DNA of 64,000 nucleotides from JBGAPH01 sp046349955 (GTDB lineage Bacteria; Planctomycetota; Planctomycetia; Pirellulales; JBGAPH01). Position 1 is the first letter of the stretch. Every line of letters starts with the position of its first letter. Location of the stretch: contig JAXMBI010000002.1 of NCBI GenBank assembly GCA_046349955.1, positions 124,001 to 188,000 of the forward strand, read 5' to 3'. A program made the translations under genes and the position numbers. Shown here one piece after another: positions 17,101-24,915 of the stretch. The notes below the pieces were generated by a model. That model was not told the DNA's origin, searched no databases, and saw only the letters and a program-made list of their open reading frames with translations.

Positions 17101-19381
17101 GCAGGCGATCCTCGACGCCACCGCCGTATTGACGGCCTCGAGTCAACCCGCGCCGGCAGCTTCGACTGCCGTCGGCAGCGCAGCTTCGAAGCGCGAGCGT
17201 CCTGACGCCGACATGCTGCGAACGCTGCTGCTCGACACCGTGAGCGAGCGCACGGGCTATCCCACGGAAATGCTCGCCCTGCACGCCGCCCTCGAAGCGG
17301 ATTTGGGGATCGACTCGATCAAGCGGGTGGAAATTCTGGGCGCATTCCGCCGTGCGGCCTGCCCCGACGTGCCCGAGCCCCCCGCCTGGTTCATGGAAGC
17401 TCTGAACGGCGCGAAGACGCTGCAAGGCATTCTCGACGCCACGGCCCGGCTGGGGGACGACGAACCCGCCCAAGCGGCGGTGGCAACGGATGAACTGCTC
17501 GAGCTCTTGTTCGCCGCCGTCAAGCGGCGGACGGGGCGCGACCTCAACGCGCTCTCGCTCGATGCTCCCCTCGATCAACTCGGCTTCGACGTGCGGCAGC
17601 GCGTGGCGATCGTCGAAGGCGTGTTCTCCGCAAATCAACGTCCGCTGGTCAACGGCGCCCGCGAAGATCTGGAGCGGGCTGCCCACCAGGCGCTGACGAT
17701 GCGTGAGCTGCGCACCCTGTGCGAACGGCTCGGCCAACACGATGGGGATGCAGCATCCCAAAACGTGGCGGACGCAGCCGACTGCCCCTATGGCGTGCCG
17801 CGCGTCGTCGACGCCCCGCTCCACGCCGCTTCGCGAACGCTCCCCGCCGGGCCAGTGCTCGTCACCGGTGACGCGGCGCTCGCCGCCTCGGTCGTTCAGG
17901 CACTCAACGACGCCGGTTGCCAGCCGTTCGTCCTCTCGATTGACGACTTGGCCTCGCGCGAGCAAGCCGCGGCGGCCGTCGAGCGTATTCGCCGGCAGGC
18001 CGGCGCCATTCAAGGCGTGCTGCACCTGCTGCCGCTGCGCGAGGCGCCCGACTTCCCCGGCATCGCCCGCGCCGATTGGCAGCGGCATCTCGACGAAGAG
18101 GTGCGCGGCACGTTGTTCCTGCTGCAGGCCGTGGCCCCCGATCTGGCCGACGTGCAGCACCGAGGTTTTTGTTTCCTCGCGGCCTCCCACGGCGGCGGCG
18201 ACTTTCAAACAGAAGACGAGGCCCGGCATCCGTGGCGCGGCGGCATCGCCGGCTTGCTGAAAACGGCCGCCAAGGAGTGGCCGCAAGCCCGCTTCCGCGC
18301 GGTCGACTTCGACGACTTGCCGACGGCGGAAGAGTTGACGCGGGAACTGGCAGCCGACGGTCCGGCGGAGATTGGCTACCGCGGTGGCCAGCGACTCGCT
18401 CTGAAGATCGATTTGGTCGACGCGCCGCCCAGTGTCGACGCGACCACGTCGCCCTGGAACGGCGGCGTTGTGCTGATCACGGGCGGCGCCCGAGGCATCA
18501 CGGCCCGCGTGGCCGAAGAGATCGCCCGCCAAAAGCCCTGCCGGTTCGTACTCGTCGGTCGCTCGCCGGCCCCCGCGGAGCAAGAACCGACCTGGTCGGA
18601 GAGTGCTGCGGATCTGCCGAGTATGCGTCGCGCGGCCGCGACCCATCTCCAGCAGACGGGGCGGCCCGTCGCGCCGCGCGAAGTGGAGTCGCTCGCCCGC
18701 GGCGCCTTGGCTGACCGCGAAGTGCGCCGATCGCTGGCCACGCTGCGGTCGGTGGGGGCCGAGGTGACCTACTTATCGTGCGACGTCCGCGACGCCGAGG
18801 GCTTCGCCGCTCTCTTGGCCGATGTCCGCAAGCGGCTCGGTCCTATCGAGAGCGTGATCCACGGGGCCGGCATCATCGAAGATCGCTTGATCGTCGATAA
18901 GGCGGCCGACTCCTTCGGCCGAGTGCTCGGCACCAAGCTCGATGGCCTGCTCACCTTGGTCAACGAACTGCCTCCCGAAGAGTTGAACGCGCTGGCCGTG
19001 TTCTCCTCGGTGTCGGCCTACTTCGGAAATCCGGGGCAAGCCGACTACGCCGCGGCCAACGAAATCCTCAACCGCGTCTGCCGGCGGCTCCGCGACCAGT
19101 GGTCGACCCGTGTGGTCTCGTTCAACTGGGGCCCCTGGGCCGGCTCCGGCATGGTGACGGCCGAAGTGGCCAAGCAATTCGCCGATCGCGGGATTGGGCT
19201 CGTGCCGGTGGACGGCGGATGCCGGCTGGCTTGGCGCGAGTTGATGCACGACGACCGCCGCGACGTGCGGCTCGTTTGCGGCCCCGGCGACTGGATGCGC
19301 CAGGCACAGGCGCCGGCGGAACTCGCCGCGAGCGACCTGGCGGGAACGCGCCGTTCCGACTCTCTGCAAACGAAGGGGTAA
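11102..19381 (+). CDS. PUFA/polyketide megasynthase 1: ER-like, ER, KS, AT, ACP x3, degenerate ACP, KR
   Basis: A 2759-residue iterative type I synthase. Residues 20-230 are a flavin oxidoreductase-like segment (KGHEAGG) and 344-673 a fuller flavin enoyl reductase of the 2-nitropropane dioxygenase/PfaD class (GRECGGHVGPRTSF). KS spans 710-1150 with Cys899, His1034 and His1074. AT spans about 1265-1580 with GHSYGE (Ser1371) and GAFHTP. Three ACPs carry the pantetheine serine in LGIDSIKRVEI at 1857, 1965 and 2072; a fourth copy has Val2164 there. KR spans 2250-2740 with LITGGARGI, SSVSAYFG and ADYAAAN (Tyr2649). Start is GTG 11102, eight bases after GGAGGG; the frame opens at TTG 11063. No thioesterase. 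The next gene begins four bases after the stop. Product unknown; PfaA/PfaD-like chemistry is inferred. Confidence 0.9.
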   Translation: MESLRDASRADRDQRALSGGELFVFSLPILQDPGLPIAAARAGATGILDLSLASDPLLAQQPAAKLARLARGACGLLIAGDLGPVDRAALAAVGACDVVLLADDPDRSEADWGKAVSAARAVAPRVGAVCLSGAAALRAERAGCDLLVAKGHEAGGCVGEETTFVLLQRLLRQTKLPIIALGGIGPRTAAACLVAGAAGVGIDWQLALARESALDDEWRAKLARIDGSETVAINGPGGRIVRCFSQPAFTAPDKLSHLADTLAAGDPQAGQRWNDELRALLQAPAPQDRLWPVGQDAAFAAAWGERGHTVARALRWLRAEAQSLVAGCREAAAWQAGSPLARSHRTEYPVVQGPMTRVSDVPEFALAVAAGGGLPFLALAMMRGADAHRLLAQTKALLGDRSWGVGVLGFAERELRTEQFAAIEEICPPFAVIAGGRPDQAASLEARGITTYLHVPSPGMLAMFLREGARRFVFEGRECGGHVGPRTSFVLWESMLNVLLAENLSPEQAAQVHVLFAGGIHDDLSASMVAAIAQPLVERGMKVGVLLGTAYLFTHEIVGSGAIVPGFQKQAIAMDETVLLETGPGHATRCARTPFFAAFCSERRRLALAGTPAEQIREELEHLNLGRLRIASKGLTRAAAATGGSSLVSLDERQQEAEGMYMIGQVAALRGEPCSIRELHANVCSGAVERLATKVEPLVELLPEEPAPPPLEVAIVGVACLLPGAHDGARYWRNILDKRDLVSEIPGDRFDADRWFDPDRKARDKIYSRWGGFVDDLAFDPLKYGIPPTAIKAVEPAQLLALELVDQALRDAGLAVDNPHRDRTSVILGAGGGLSEQGAGYAGRSMLPGLLENPDESVWQQLPEWTEDSFPGILLNVIAGRISNRFDLGGVNYTVDAACASSLAAVYAGCRELADHTSDVVIAGGVDTVQNPFGFLCFAKSGALSPRGRCRAFDDSADGIAISEGLAAVVLKRREDAERDGDRIYAVIRAAAGGSDGRHKGLTAPRAEGQARTLARAYRQAGFSPASVQLFEAHGTGTALGDRTEATSLTQFLAAHEAAPQSHALGSVKSMIGHTKATAGVAGLIKAALALHHRVLPPTLNVETPNAAAGLQDGPLFVNAESRPWLRNGSPRRAGVSAFGFGGTNFHVVLEEYDDHARADAPGSAARHRRCEVFTFSAAKPADLARQVRELAEPIRKALQAEAKVELADLANTWRLRRRASSGPCRGAVVCSTLPDLLTKLEKLIAAAEGKAGATGAGIHFAAVPLEGQVAFLFPGQGSQTPHMLRELATEFREVAESIETADHALEGAFEQALSRLIYPASAFTPEARKQQAAALRDTRVAQPALGACGLGMARLLAACGLRPALLAGHSYGELAALCAAGAFDEITLSKLSLARGQAIVQALEHGGGGELGGMAAVTAPAARVAELLEGCPEVWLANFNSPRQTILSGTSRGLAEAEVRLASAGLTSAALPVGGAFHTPLMATAEQAFHASLAQAEIAEPRLPVYGNTKADVYPADGAAVVERLSKHLVGQVRFCDQIEAMYAAGARVFVEVGPGRVLSGLVAEILGDRPHATVITAGKDPEGLDTFLNSLAQLYCLGCDVDLGRLYRGRELRELNLRDLAAGALPAHFWLINGAYARPAREPRRVPTPQARLAGPAGSALPATLAPSQPAAGPTWEPPVDAAPYPAPAAPAWEAAAPMETNGYPASNGDHALPAAAETDLLAGFQQTMRQFLQTQEAVLSAYLGGGAATAPATPTQGRMTPAFAPAEPTYGANGTNGHAPAPSPAPVAPAVAAPAAPAAKPAEAPQPVASPAAVAIDADALRGLLLDTVSERTGYPTEMLALDAALEADLGIDSIKRVEILGAFRRAAFPESAEPPASFMEALNAAKTLQAILDATVSLAGTAPAAAAPEATAAPAVSSAPIGLDAAALRALLLDTVSERTGYPTEMLGMEAALEADLGIDSIKRVEILGAFRRAAFPESAEPPAAFMESLNAAKTLQAILDATAVLTASSQPAPAASTAVGSAASKRERPDADMLRTLLLDTVSERTGYPTEMLALHAALEADLGIDSIKRVEILGAFRRAACPDVPEPPAWFMEALNGAKTLQGILDATARLGDDEPAQAAVATDELLELLFAAVKRRTGRDLNALSLDAPLDQLGFDVRQRVAIVEGVFSANQRPLVNGAREDLERAAHQALTMRELRTLCERLGQHDGDAASQNVADAADCPYGVPRVVDAPLHAASRTLPAGPVLVTGDAALAASVVQALNDAGCQPFVLSIDDLASREQAAAAVERIRRQAGAIQGVLHLLPLREAPDFPGIARADWQRHLDEEVRGTLFLLQAVAPDLADVQHRGFCFLAASHGGGDFQTEDEARHPWRGGIAGLLKTAAKEWPQARFRAVDFDDLPTAEELTRELAADGPAEIGYRGGQRLALKIDLVDAPPSVDATTSPWNGGVVLITGGARGITARVAEEIARQKPCRFVLVGRSPAPAEQEPTWSESAADLPSMRRAAATHLQQTGRPVAPREVESLARGALADREVRRSLATLRSVGAEVTYLSCDVRDAEGFAALLADVRKRLGPIESVIHGAGIIEDRLIVDKAADSFGRVLGTKLDGLLTLVNELPPEELNALAVFSSVSAYFGNPGQADYAAANEILNRVCRRLRDQWSTRVVSFNWGPWAGSGMVTAEVAKQFADRGIGLVPVDGGCRLAWRELMHDDRRDVRLVCGPGDWMRQAQAPAELAASDLAGTRRSDSLQTKG

Positions 19382-19385
19382 ACGG

Positions 19386-22300
19386 ATGCGTGCGGCCGAA
19401 GCGAGCGCCCCGGGGCGGCCGGGGGAAGACATCGCCATCGTGGGCATGGCCGGGATCTTCCCGCGCGCCGGCAACGTGCGCGAGTTCTGGCAGAACATCA
19501 TGCAGCGCGTCGACGGCATCGGCGATCCGCCGCCCCAGTGGCGGCCGGAAACGTTTGTCGCCGAGGGGAGCCGCGAGAACGACCGCATCTACACCGGCAA
19601 GGGCGGTTACCTGGGCGAGAACTTTCGCTTCGACCCTTCCCGCTACGGCGTGGTGCCGACGGCGATGGACGGCGCCGAGCCCGACCAGTTCTTGGCGCTT
19701 CGCGTAGCCTACGAAGCGCTGGCCGACGCCGGCGCTCCGGCGCGCGAGTTGCCTCGCGAGCGAACCGGCGTGATCCTCGGCCGCGGCGTGTACATCAACC
19801 GCGGCTCGCTCACCTGGGCCGCCAACGGCTACTTCGTGGAGGAATTGGTCGGCCTGCTGCGGCAGCTCGAGCCAGACCGCAGCGAATCGGAACTTGCCAA
19901 GCTGAAGGCCGAACTCAAGCGCCGCCTGCCGCCGCTCAACCAAGACACTGTGCCGGGCCTGATCAGCAGCATCATTGCCGGGCGCGTGGCCAACCGCTTT
20001 GATTTGCGCGGCCCGGCCTACATGGTCGATGCCGCCTGCGCGTCTTCGCTCTTGGCTGTCGAGCAAGGCATGCGGGCGCTTCACGAAGGGCGCTGCGACG
20101 CGGTGCTCGCCGGCGGCGTGCAAGCCTCGTCCCCGCCGCTGGTGCAGGTGCTCCTCGCCCAGGTCGGCGCCCTCAGCCCTCAGGGACGCATCGCCCCGTT
20201 TTCGCGCGAAGCCTCCGGAATGCTCGTAGGCGAAGGCTGCGGCATGCTGCTGCTCATGCGCCGCTCCGACGCCGAGCGGCAAGGGCATCGCATCTACTGC
20301 CTGCTCAAAGGCATGGGCTCGTCGTCCGACGGTAAGGGCTCCGGCATTCTGGCCCCCAAGTCCGCCGGCCAACTGCTCGCCGTCAAGCAGGCCTACGCCG
20401 AGTCGGGCATCACCCCGCAAACCGTGTCGCTGATCGAGGCCCACGGCACAGGCACTCCCGTGGGCGACGCCGCCGAGCTGGACACCGTGTTCGAAACCTT
20501 CGGTGAGCGCTCCGCCGCCTGTCCCCAGGTGGCGATGGGCACGGTGAAGTCGATGATTGGGCACCTATTGCCTGCGGCCGGGGCGGCCTCGCTGATCAAG
20601 ACGGCGCTCGCGCTCTACCACCGCACGTTGCCGCCGACTCTGCACGGAGAGACCGCGGTCGATCGACTGCAAGCCGCTGACGGGCCGATCTATCTGGTCT
20701 CCCAGCCGCGGCCCTGGGTTCATGCCGATCGTGAGACGCCGCGTCGCGCGGCGGTGAACGCCTTTGGCTTCGGCGGGATCAATGCCCATGCCGTGCTCGA
20801 GGAGTACGCCCACGCGGATCAAACTGAGCTGCCGCGTTTCGAGCGGAAGTGGCCGTGTGAACTCGTTGTTCTGTCGGCCGACTCGCGCGAGTCGCTGTTG
20901 GCCCGCTGCACGAGGCTGGCTGACTGGCTCGAGGGAAGCGCCGCGGCGCTCGTCGACGTCGCGGCCACCTGCGCCCGCGAGCGGGACGCCGAGCGGCTGG
21001 CGATCGTGGCGGCCGACGTGCCGGAGCTCATCCGCAAGCTGCGACACGCGGCCAAATTGCTGGCAGATTCGGCTCGCGCCAAGATTCAGGATCGCGGCGG
21101 CGTGTTCTGGTTTTCGCGCCCGCTTGCGCGGGAGGGACGAATCGCCTTCGTGTTCCCCGGCGAAGGAGCCCAGTATCCCGACATGCTCAGCGAGCTCTGC
21201 CGACACTTTCCCGCGGTGCGGCGGCAGTTCGACCTGACCGATGCCGGCTTCCTACGCTACGGCCAGGCCGGCTTGCTGAGCCAAGTCATCTATCCGCCCC
21301 GCGGCGCCGGCAAGACCCCCGACGAGGCGTTGCTGAATCTGGAAGGCGCCGTCGGCGCGGTGACGGCCGCCAATCGGGCGCTGCTGGCGCTGCTCGAGCA
21401 GCTCGAGGTGCGGCCCGGCGCGGTCGTCGGGCACAGCAGCGGCGAGTTCGCCGCGCTCTACGCTGCGGGGGCCCATCGCCCGGCCGACGACGACGCGCTC
21501 GTGGCGGCAATTTCCGCAGGCGCCGCAGCCGCGGCGCGGATCAATCGTGAAGGGCTGGCGCCCGATGCGGTGCTCACCGCCGTGGGGGGCGTGGCGCCGG
21601 CGGCGGTGGCGCGGGCGCTCGCCGAGGCCGCTGGCCGCGTGGCGGTGGCCATGGACAACTGCCCGAATCAACTTGTCGTCTCGGGAGACGACGAGGCCAC
21701 CGAACTGTTCGTCAAATCGCTGGCCGGGCAAGGCGGCCTGTGCGAAAAGCTGATGTGGGGCCGAGCCTACCACACGCCGGCGTTCGCCCCGGCCTGTCAA
21801 CCGCTCGACGACTATTACCGATTCTTGGATCTACAGTCGCCCTCGATCGAGCTCTGGAGTTGCGCCACGGCCGAGCGATTCCCCGCGGAGCCCGCCGCCG
21901 TCCGCGAGTTGGCCGTGCGTCAGTGGCGGTCTCCCGTGCGGTTCCGCGAAACGATTGAAAACATGCACGCCGCTGGGGTGCGGCTGTTCGTAGAAGTCGG
22001 GCCCCGTGGCGGACTCACCGGATTCGTCTCCGACGCGCTGAGTGACCGCCCGCACGTGGCCGTCGGGCTCGATTCCTCGCGCCGCGGCGGCTTACAGCAA
22101 CTCTGTCAGGCGTTGGGCCTGCTCGTAGCCCACGGCGTCGACGCGAAGCTCGCAAAGCTGTACTCCACGCGCTCGCCGGCGATGCTGGATTTCTCGCAAC
22201 CGCCACCGGCGCCGGCGCAGGCAATTCCACCCCTGCCGTTCGGGCTGCCCCGGTTCAGCGTTTCCGAAGACATGGCCCGCGAGTGGCAAGCCCGTCAGCC

Positions 22301-24899
22301 TCAGGCTTCGCAAGGTGAGCCGCCCCGGCACGCCCCGGCGGCCACGAAACCGCACGACGCGCAGACCAAAGGCGGTGAGCAAAGCAACGGCCATGGGCAC
22401 TCGAATGGCCATAAGAGCACGAACGGGCATCGGCCGCCGCCCACTCCGGCGCAGCAGTTTCCGGGCCGTGTTGCGCCCGTTGCTGCTTCTGTGGCGTCGG
22501 CTGCTCCGCCAAGAATCGTCCCCGAGGCGCCGCGGCCCGCAACAGTTGTTGCCGCCGCGACGCCAACCCTGCGCGCCGGCGCCGCTGCGCCCGCGGGACA
22601 CGCTGCCCTCGCCGATTTTCAACGGACGATGCAGGAGTTCCTGGGCTTGCAACAGCGGGTGATCACGTCGGCTTTGCAGGGCGGAAAGGGCGCTCCAGTC
22701 TTGCCTGGTCCGCCGGTTGTGCCCGCTCCCCTCGCGCGGCGATTGGAACCTGCGCCCGCGGCGCCTTCGGCGCCCCGCGCCGTTCCGGCGCCGTCGGCCG
22801 CGCCACTGCTCGCGCAGGCCACGGTCGTTCAAGCTCCGCCCGTACCGCTGGTCGCCGAGCCGGCAGTGGCGCCCGCGCCCCTCGCTCCCCCAGCCTCGGC
22901 CGGCCTAGATCGCGAGGCCTTGCTGCTCGACATCATCAGCCAGCGCACCGGCTACCCGGCCTCGATGTTGGCCGTCGACGTGAGCCTCGAGGCGGACCTC
23001 GGCATCGACTCGATCAAGCGGGTGGAGATCTTGGGCGCCTTCCGCAGCGCGCTCTGGCCGAACGCCGCGCCCCCCGAAGGCCTGATGGAGCGGCTCACGG
23101 CCGCCACGACGCCGGCGCAGATTTTGGCCGCTCTCGCCGCGGATGCAGTACCGTCGTCGTCGGCGCCGACGTCTCCTGTCGCCACACCGCCCGTTGCCCG
23201 CGGAACGGCCTTCGATTTCATCACCCTGGTCCACGAGCCGCCGCATCGCGTGCTGGTCGAGTGTGAGATCGATCCCGACGTTCACACATTCCTCCAGGAT
23301 CACACCTTCTTCGGCCGCGACATTTCCGCCGCTGACCCCGCGCTCCGTCCGCTGTTCGTGATGCCCTTGGCCATGTCGCTCGAACTGATGGCCGAAGCCG
23401 GCAGCTTGCTGCGGCCTGGCATGCGCGTGGTCGCTTTGCGCGATGTGCAGACGATGCGCTGGCTCACCTTCGAGGGGGCCACGCGCCGGCTGCGCATCGA
23501 GGTCTTGGCTCAAGACGGCGACGATCTGCAAGCCACGATCTACGAAGCCGACGCCGAAGGTATGGCCGCCGCCGTGGCCACCGGCTGGTTTGAATTCCGC
23601 GCCGAGCCCAACGATTTGGGGCCGCCGGTGCTGCCTGACAATGCCCACGAGCCCGGCATCTGGGAACCGGGCGAACTCTACGGCTGCGGCCTGTTCCATG
23701 GTCCTGCGTTTCGCGCCGTCGTTTCCTGCGAACGGGCCGACCTGCGCGGCGTGCGGGCCGAAGTGGTCGAGCCCGACGAGCGGCTGATGTTTCCCACCCA
23801 GCGCCCGCCGCTCCTGCTGCCGGTCGCCCTCATCGATTCGCTGGGCCAGATGTCGGGCATGCCGGTGACCGGCGTGCCGCGGCTCGGGCAAACGGACCTC
23901 GAGGTCACCTACCCCAATCGAATTGCTCGGCTCGAGTTCGTCGAGAATCGGCCCGCCAACACGCCGCTCTTGGCCATCGTGCCGGTGGAGCGCGAAGGCA
24001 ACTACCTGCGCTATCATTCCGAGTTGATCGCCCCGGATGGCCGCGTGCTGGTGCGGGCGATCGACCGCGTCGACGAGATCGTGCAGATGGCCGGCGGCAT
24101 CTATCTGCACTGGTCGCACCCACGGAACATGACCCTCAATCGCGAGCTGACCGATCAGTTCGCCGATCTGCCGGGCATCGGCGCCGTGCGCGTTTGCCGC
24201 ACTTGGGCCGCCGGCGACCGGCAACTCGTGAAGCGGCTGTGGCAACAGGTGCTCGCCCGCATGGTGCTGTCGCGCGAGGAGCGCCGCTGGTTCGACAGCC
24301 AAAAGCTGCCGCCGGTGCCTGCGGTCACGTGGCTTTTGGGCCGCATTGCGGCCAAAGACGCGGTGCGTTTGCTCACCGGTTTCGAACGTCTGCTGCCGGA
24401 CATTCCGGTCGTGCGGGCGGCCAACGGCCGCCCTCTGATCGCCTGGGAGAATGCCCCGCAGGTAGGCGTGTCGTTGGCCCACAAAGGCTTCCTCGCGGTC
24501 GCTGCTGCCTGCCGGAGCGACGAAGTGGCCGGCGTGGGCATCGACCTCGAGCCGGCGGGGGCCGAGCCCTTGGCGGCCGAGGTGCGGGCCGACGCCTTCA
24601 CGCCCCGTGAGCGCCAACTGATCGAGTCGGCCGTAGCCGGCACAACCCGCCCGAGCGACGCCTGGCACCGCGCCGTTTGGACCGCCAAGGAGGCCTTTGG
24701 CAAGGCGCTCGGCACGGGACTGGCACATCCGCTCGAGGCCGAGGTGACGGAGCTCGATCCGCACTCGGGCGGCATGACCGTTTGTCCGCGCGGGGCTCTG
24801 GCCGAGGGCCCGGGCGCCGCTTGGCTGGGCGGGGCGTCCGCCGCCTGTCGAGAACTCGACGGCTCTCTGATCACTGTCTGTATTCTTCCCCGAGCTTGA
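19386..24899 (+). CDS. PUFA/polyketide megasynthase 2: KS, AT, ACP, DH, phosphopantetheinyl transferase
   Basis: An 1837-residue protein starting four bases after the stop of megasynthase 1. KS (about 15-475) has Cys218 in DAACASS, His353 in EAHGTGTPVGD and His393 in KSMIGHLLP, so it looks catalytically complete. AT (585-900) has GHSSGE (Ser684) and AYHTP. A Pro/Ala-rich linker contains a helix shared with megasynthase 1. One ACP carries Ser1209 in LGIDSIKRVEI. A DH double hotdog (1280-1560) shows His1306 in DHTFFG and Asp1484 in DSLGQ. The C-terminus (1630-1837) is a Sfp-like PPTase with GVGIDLEP (Asp1720) and WTAKEAFGKALG, which could activate the ACPs of both proteins. The DH-PPTase end recalls enediyne synthases; the LGIDSIKRVEI ACPs recall PfaA. 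No chain-length-factor domain is seen. Confidence 0.9.
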   Translation: MRAAEASAPGRPGEDIAIVGMAGIFPRAGNVREFWQNIMQRVDGIGDPPPQWRPETFVAEGSRENDRIYTGKGGYLGENFRFDPSRYGVVPTAMDGAEPDQFLALRVAYEALADAGAPARELPRERTGVILGRGVYINRGSLTWAANGYFVEELVGLLRQLEPDRSESELAKLKAELKRRLPPLNQDTVPGLISSIIAGRVANRFDLRGPAYMVDAACASSLLAVEQGMRALHEGRCDAVLAGGVQASSPPLVQVLLAQVGALSPQGRIAPFSREASGMLVGEGCGMLLLMRRSDAERQGHRIYCLLKGMGSSSDGKGSGILAPKSAGQLLAVKQAYAESGITPQTVSLIEAHGTGTPVGDAAELDTVFETFGERSAACPQVAMGTVKSMIGHLLPAAGAASLIKTALALYHRTLPPTLHGETAVDRLQAADGPIYLVSQPRPWVHADRETPRRAAVNAFGFGGINAHAVLEEYAHADQTELPRFERKWPCELVVLSADSRESLLARCTRLADWLEGSAAALVDVAATCARERDAERLAIVAADVPELIRKLRHAAKLLADSARAKIQDRGGVFWFSRPLAREGRIAFVFPGEGAQYPDMLSELCRHFPAVRRQFDLTDAGFLRYGQAGLLSQVIYPPRGAGKTPDEALLNLEGAVGAVTAANRALLALLEQLEVRPGAVVGHSSGEFAALYAAGAHRPADDDALVAAISAGAAAAARINREGLAPDAVLTAVGGVAPAAVARALAEAAGRVAVAMDNCPNQLVVSGDDEATELFVKSLAGQGGLCEKLMWGRAYHTPAFAPACQPLDDYYRFLDLQSPSIELWSCATAERFPAEPAAVRELAVRQWRSPVRFRETIENMHAAGVRLFVEVGPRGGLTGFVSDALSDRPHVAVGLDSSRRGGLQQLCQALGLLVAHGVDAKLAKLYSTRSPAMLDFSQPPPAPAQAIPPLPFGLPRFSVSEDMAREWQARQPQASQGEPPRHAPAATKPHDAQTKGGEQSNGHGHSNGHKSTNGHRPPPTPAQQFPGRVAPVAASVASAAPPRIVPEAPRPATVVAAATPTLRAGAAAPAGHAALADFQRTMQEFLGLQQRVITSALQGGKGAPVLPGPPVVPAPLARRLEPAPAAPSAPRAVPAPSAAPLLAQATVVQAPPVPLVAEPAVAPAPLAPPASAGLDREALLLDIISQRTGYPASMLAVDVSLEADLGIDSIKRVEILGAFRSALWPNAAPPEGLMERLTAATTPAQILAALAADAVPSSSAPTSPVATPPVARGTAFDFITLVHEPPHRVLVECEIDPDVHTFLQDHTFFGRDISAADPALRPLFVMPLAMSLELMAEAGSLLRPGMRVVALRDVQTMRWLTFEGATRRLRIEVLAQDGDDLQATIYEADAEGMAAAVATGWFEFRAEPNDLGPPVLPDNAHEPGIWEPGELYGCGLFHGPAFRAVVSCERADLRGVRAEVVEPDERLMFPTQRPPLLLPVALIDSLGQMSGMPVTGVPRLGQTDLEVTYPNRIARLEFVENRPANTPLLAIVPVEREGNYLRYHSELIAPDGRVLVRAIDRVDEIVQMAGGIYLHWSHPRNMTLNRELTDQFADLPGIGAVRVCRTWAAGDRQLVKRLWQQVLARMVLSREERRWFDSQKLPPVPAVTWLLGRIAAKDAVRLLTGFERLLPDIPVVRAANGRPLIAWENAPQVGVSLAHKGFLAVAAACRSDEVAGVGIDLEPAGAEPLAAEVRADAFTPRERQLIESAVAGTTRPSDAWHRAVWTAKEAFGKALGTGLAHPLEAEVTELDPHSGGMTVCPRGALAEGPGAAWLGGASAACRELDGSLITVCILPRA

Positions 24900-24915
24900 G
24901 TTCGGTTCGCACGAC

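Noticed and set aside
11180..18646. Long antisense open frames opposite megasynthase 1 (up to 810 and 593 codons)
   Set aside because: They mirror the codon bias of the sense gene, are His/Arg/Gly-rich and show no recognisable motif.
19386..22200. Reading megasynthase 2 as a PfaC-type KS-CLF protein
   Set aside because: The domain after KS is an acyltransferase with GHSSGE and AYHTP; no KS-like chain-length-factor domain follows.
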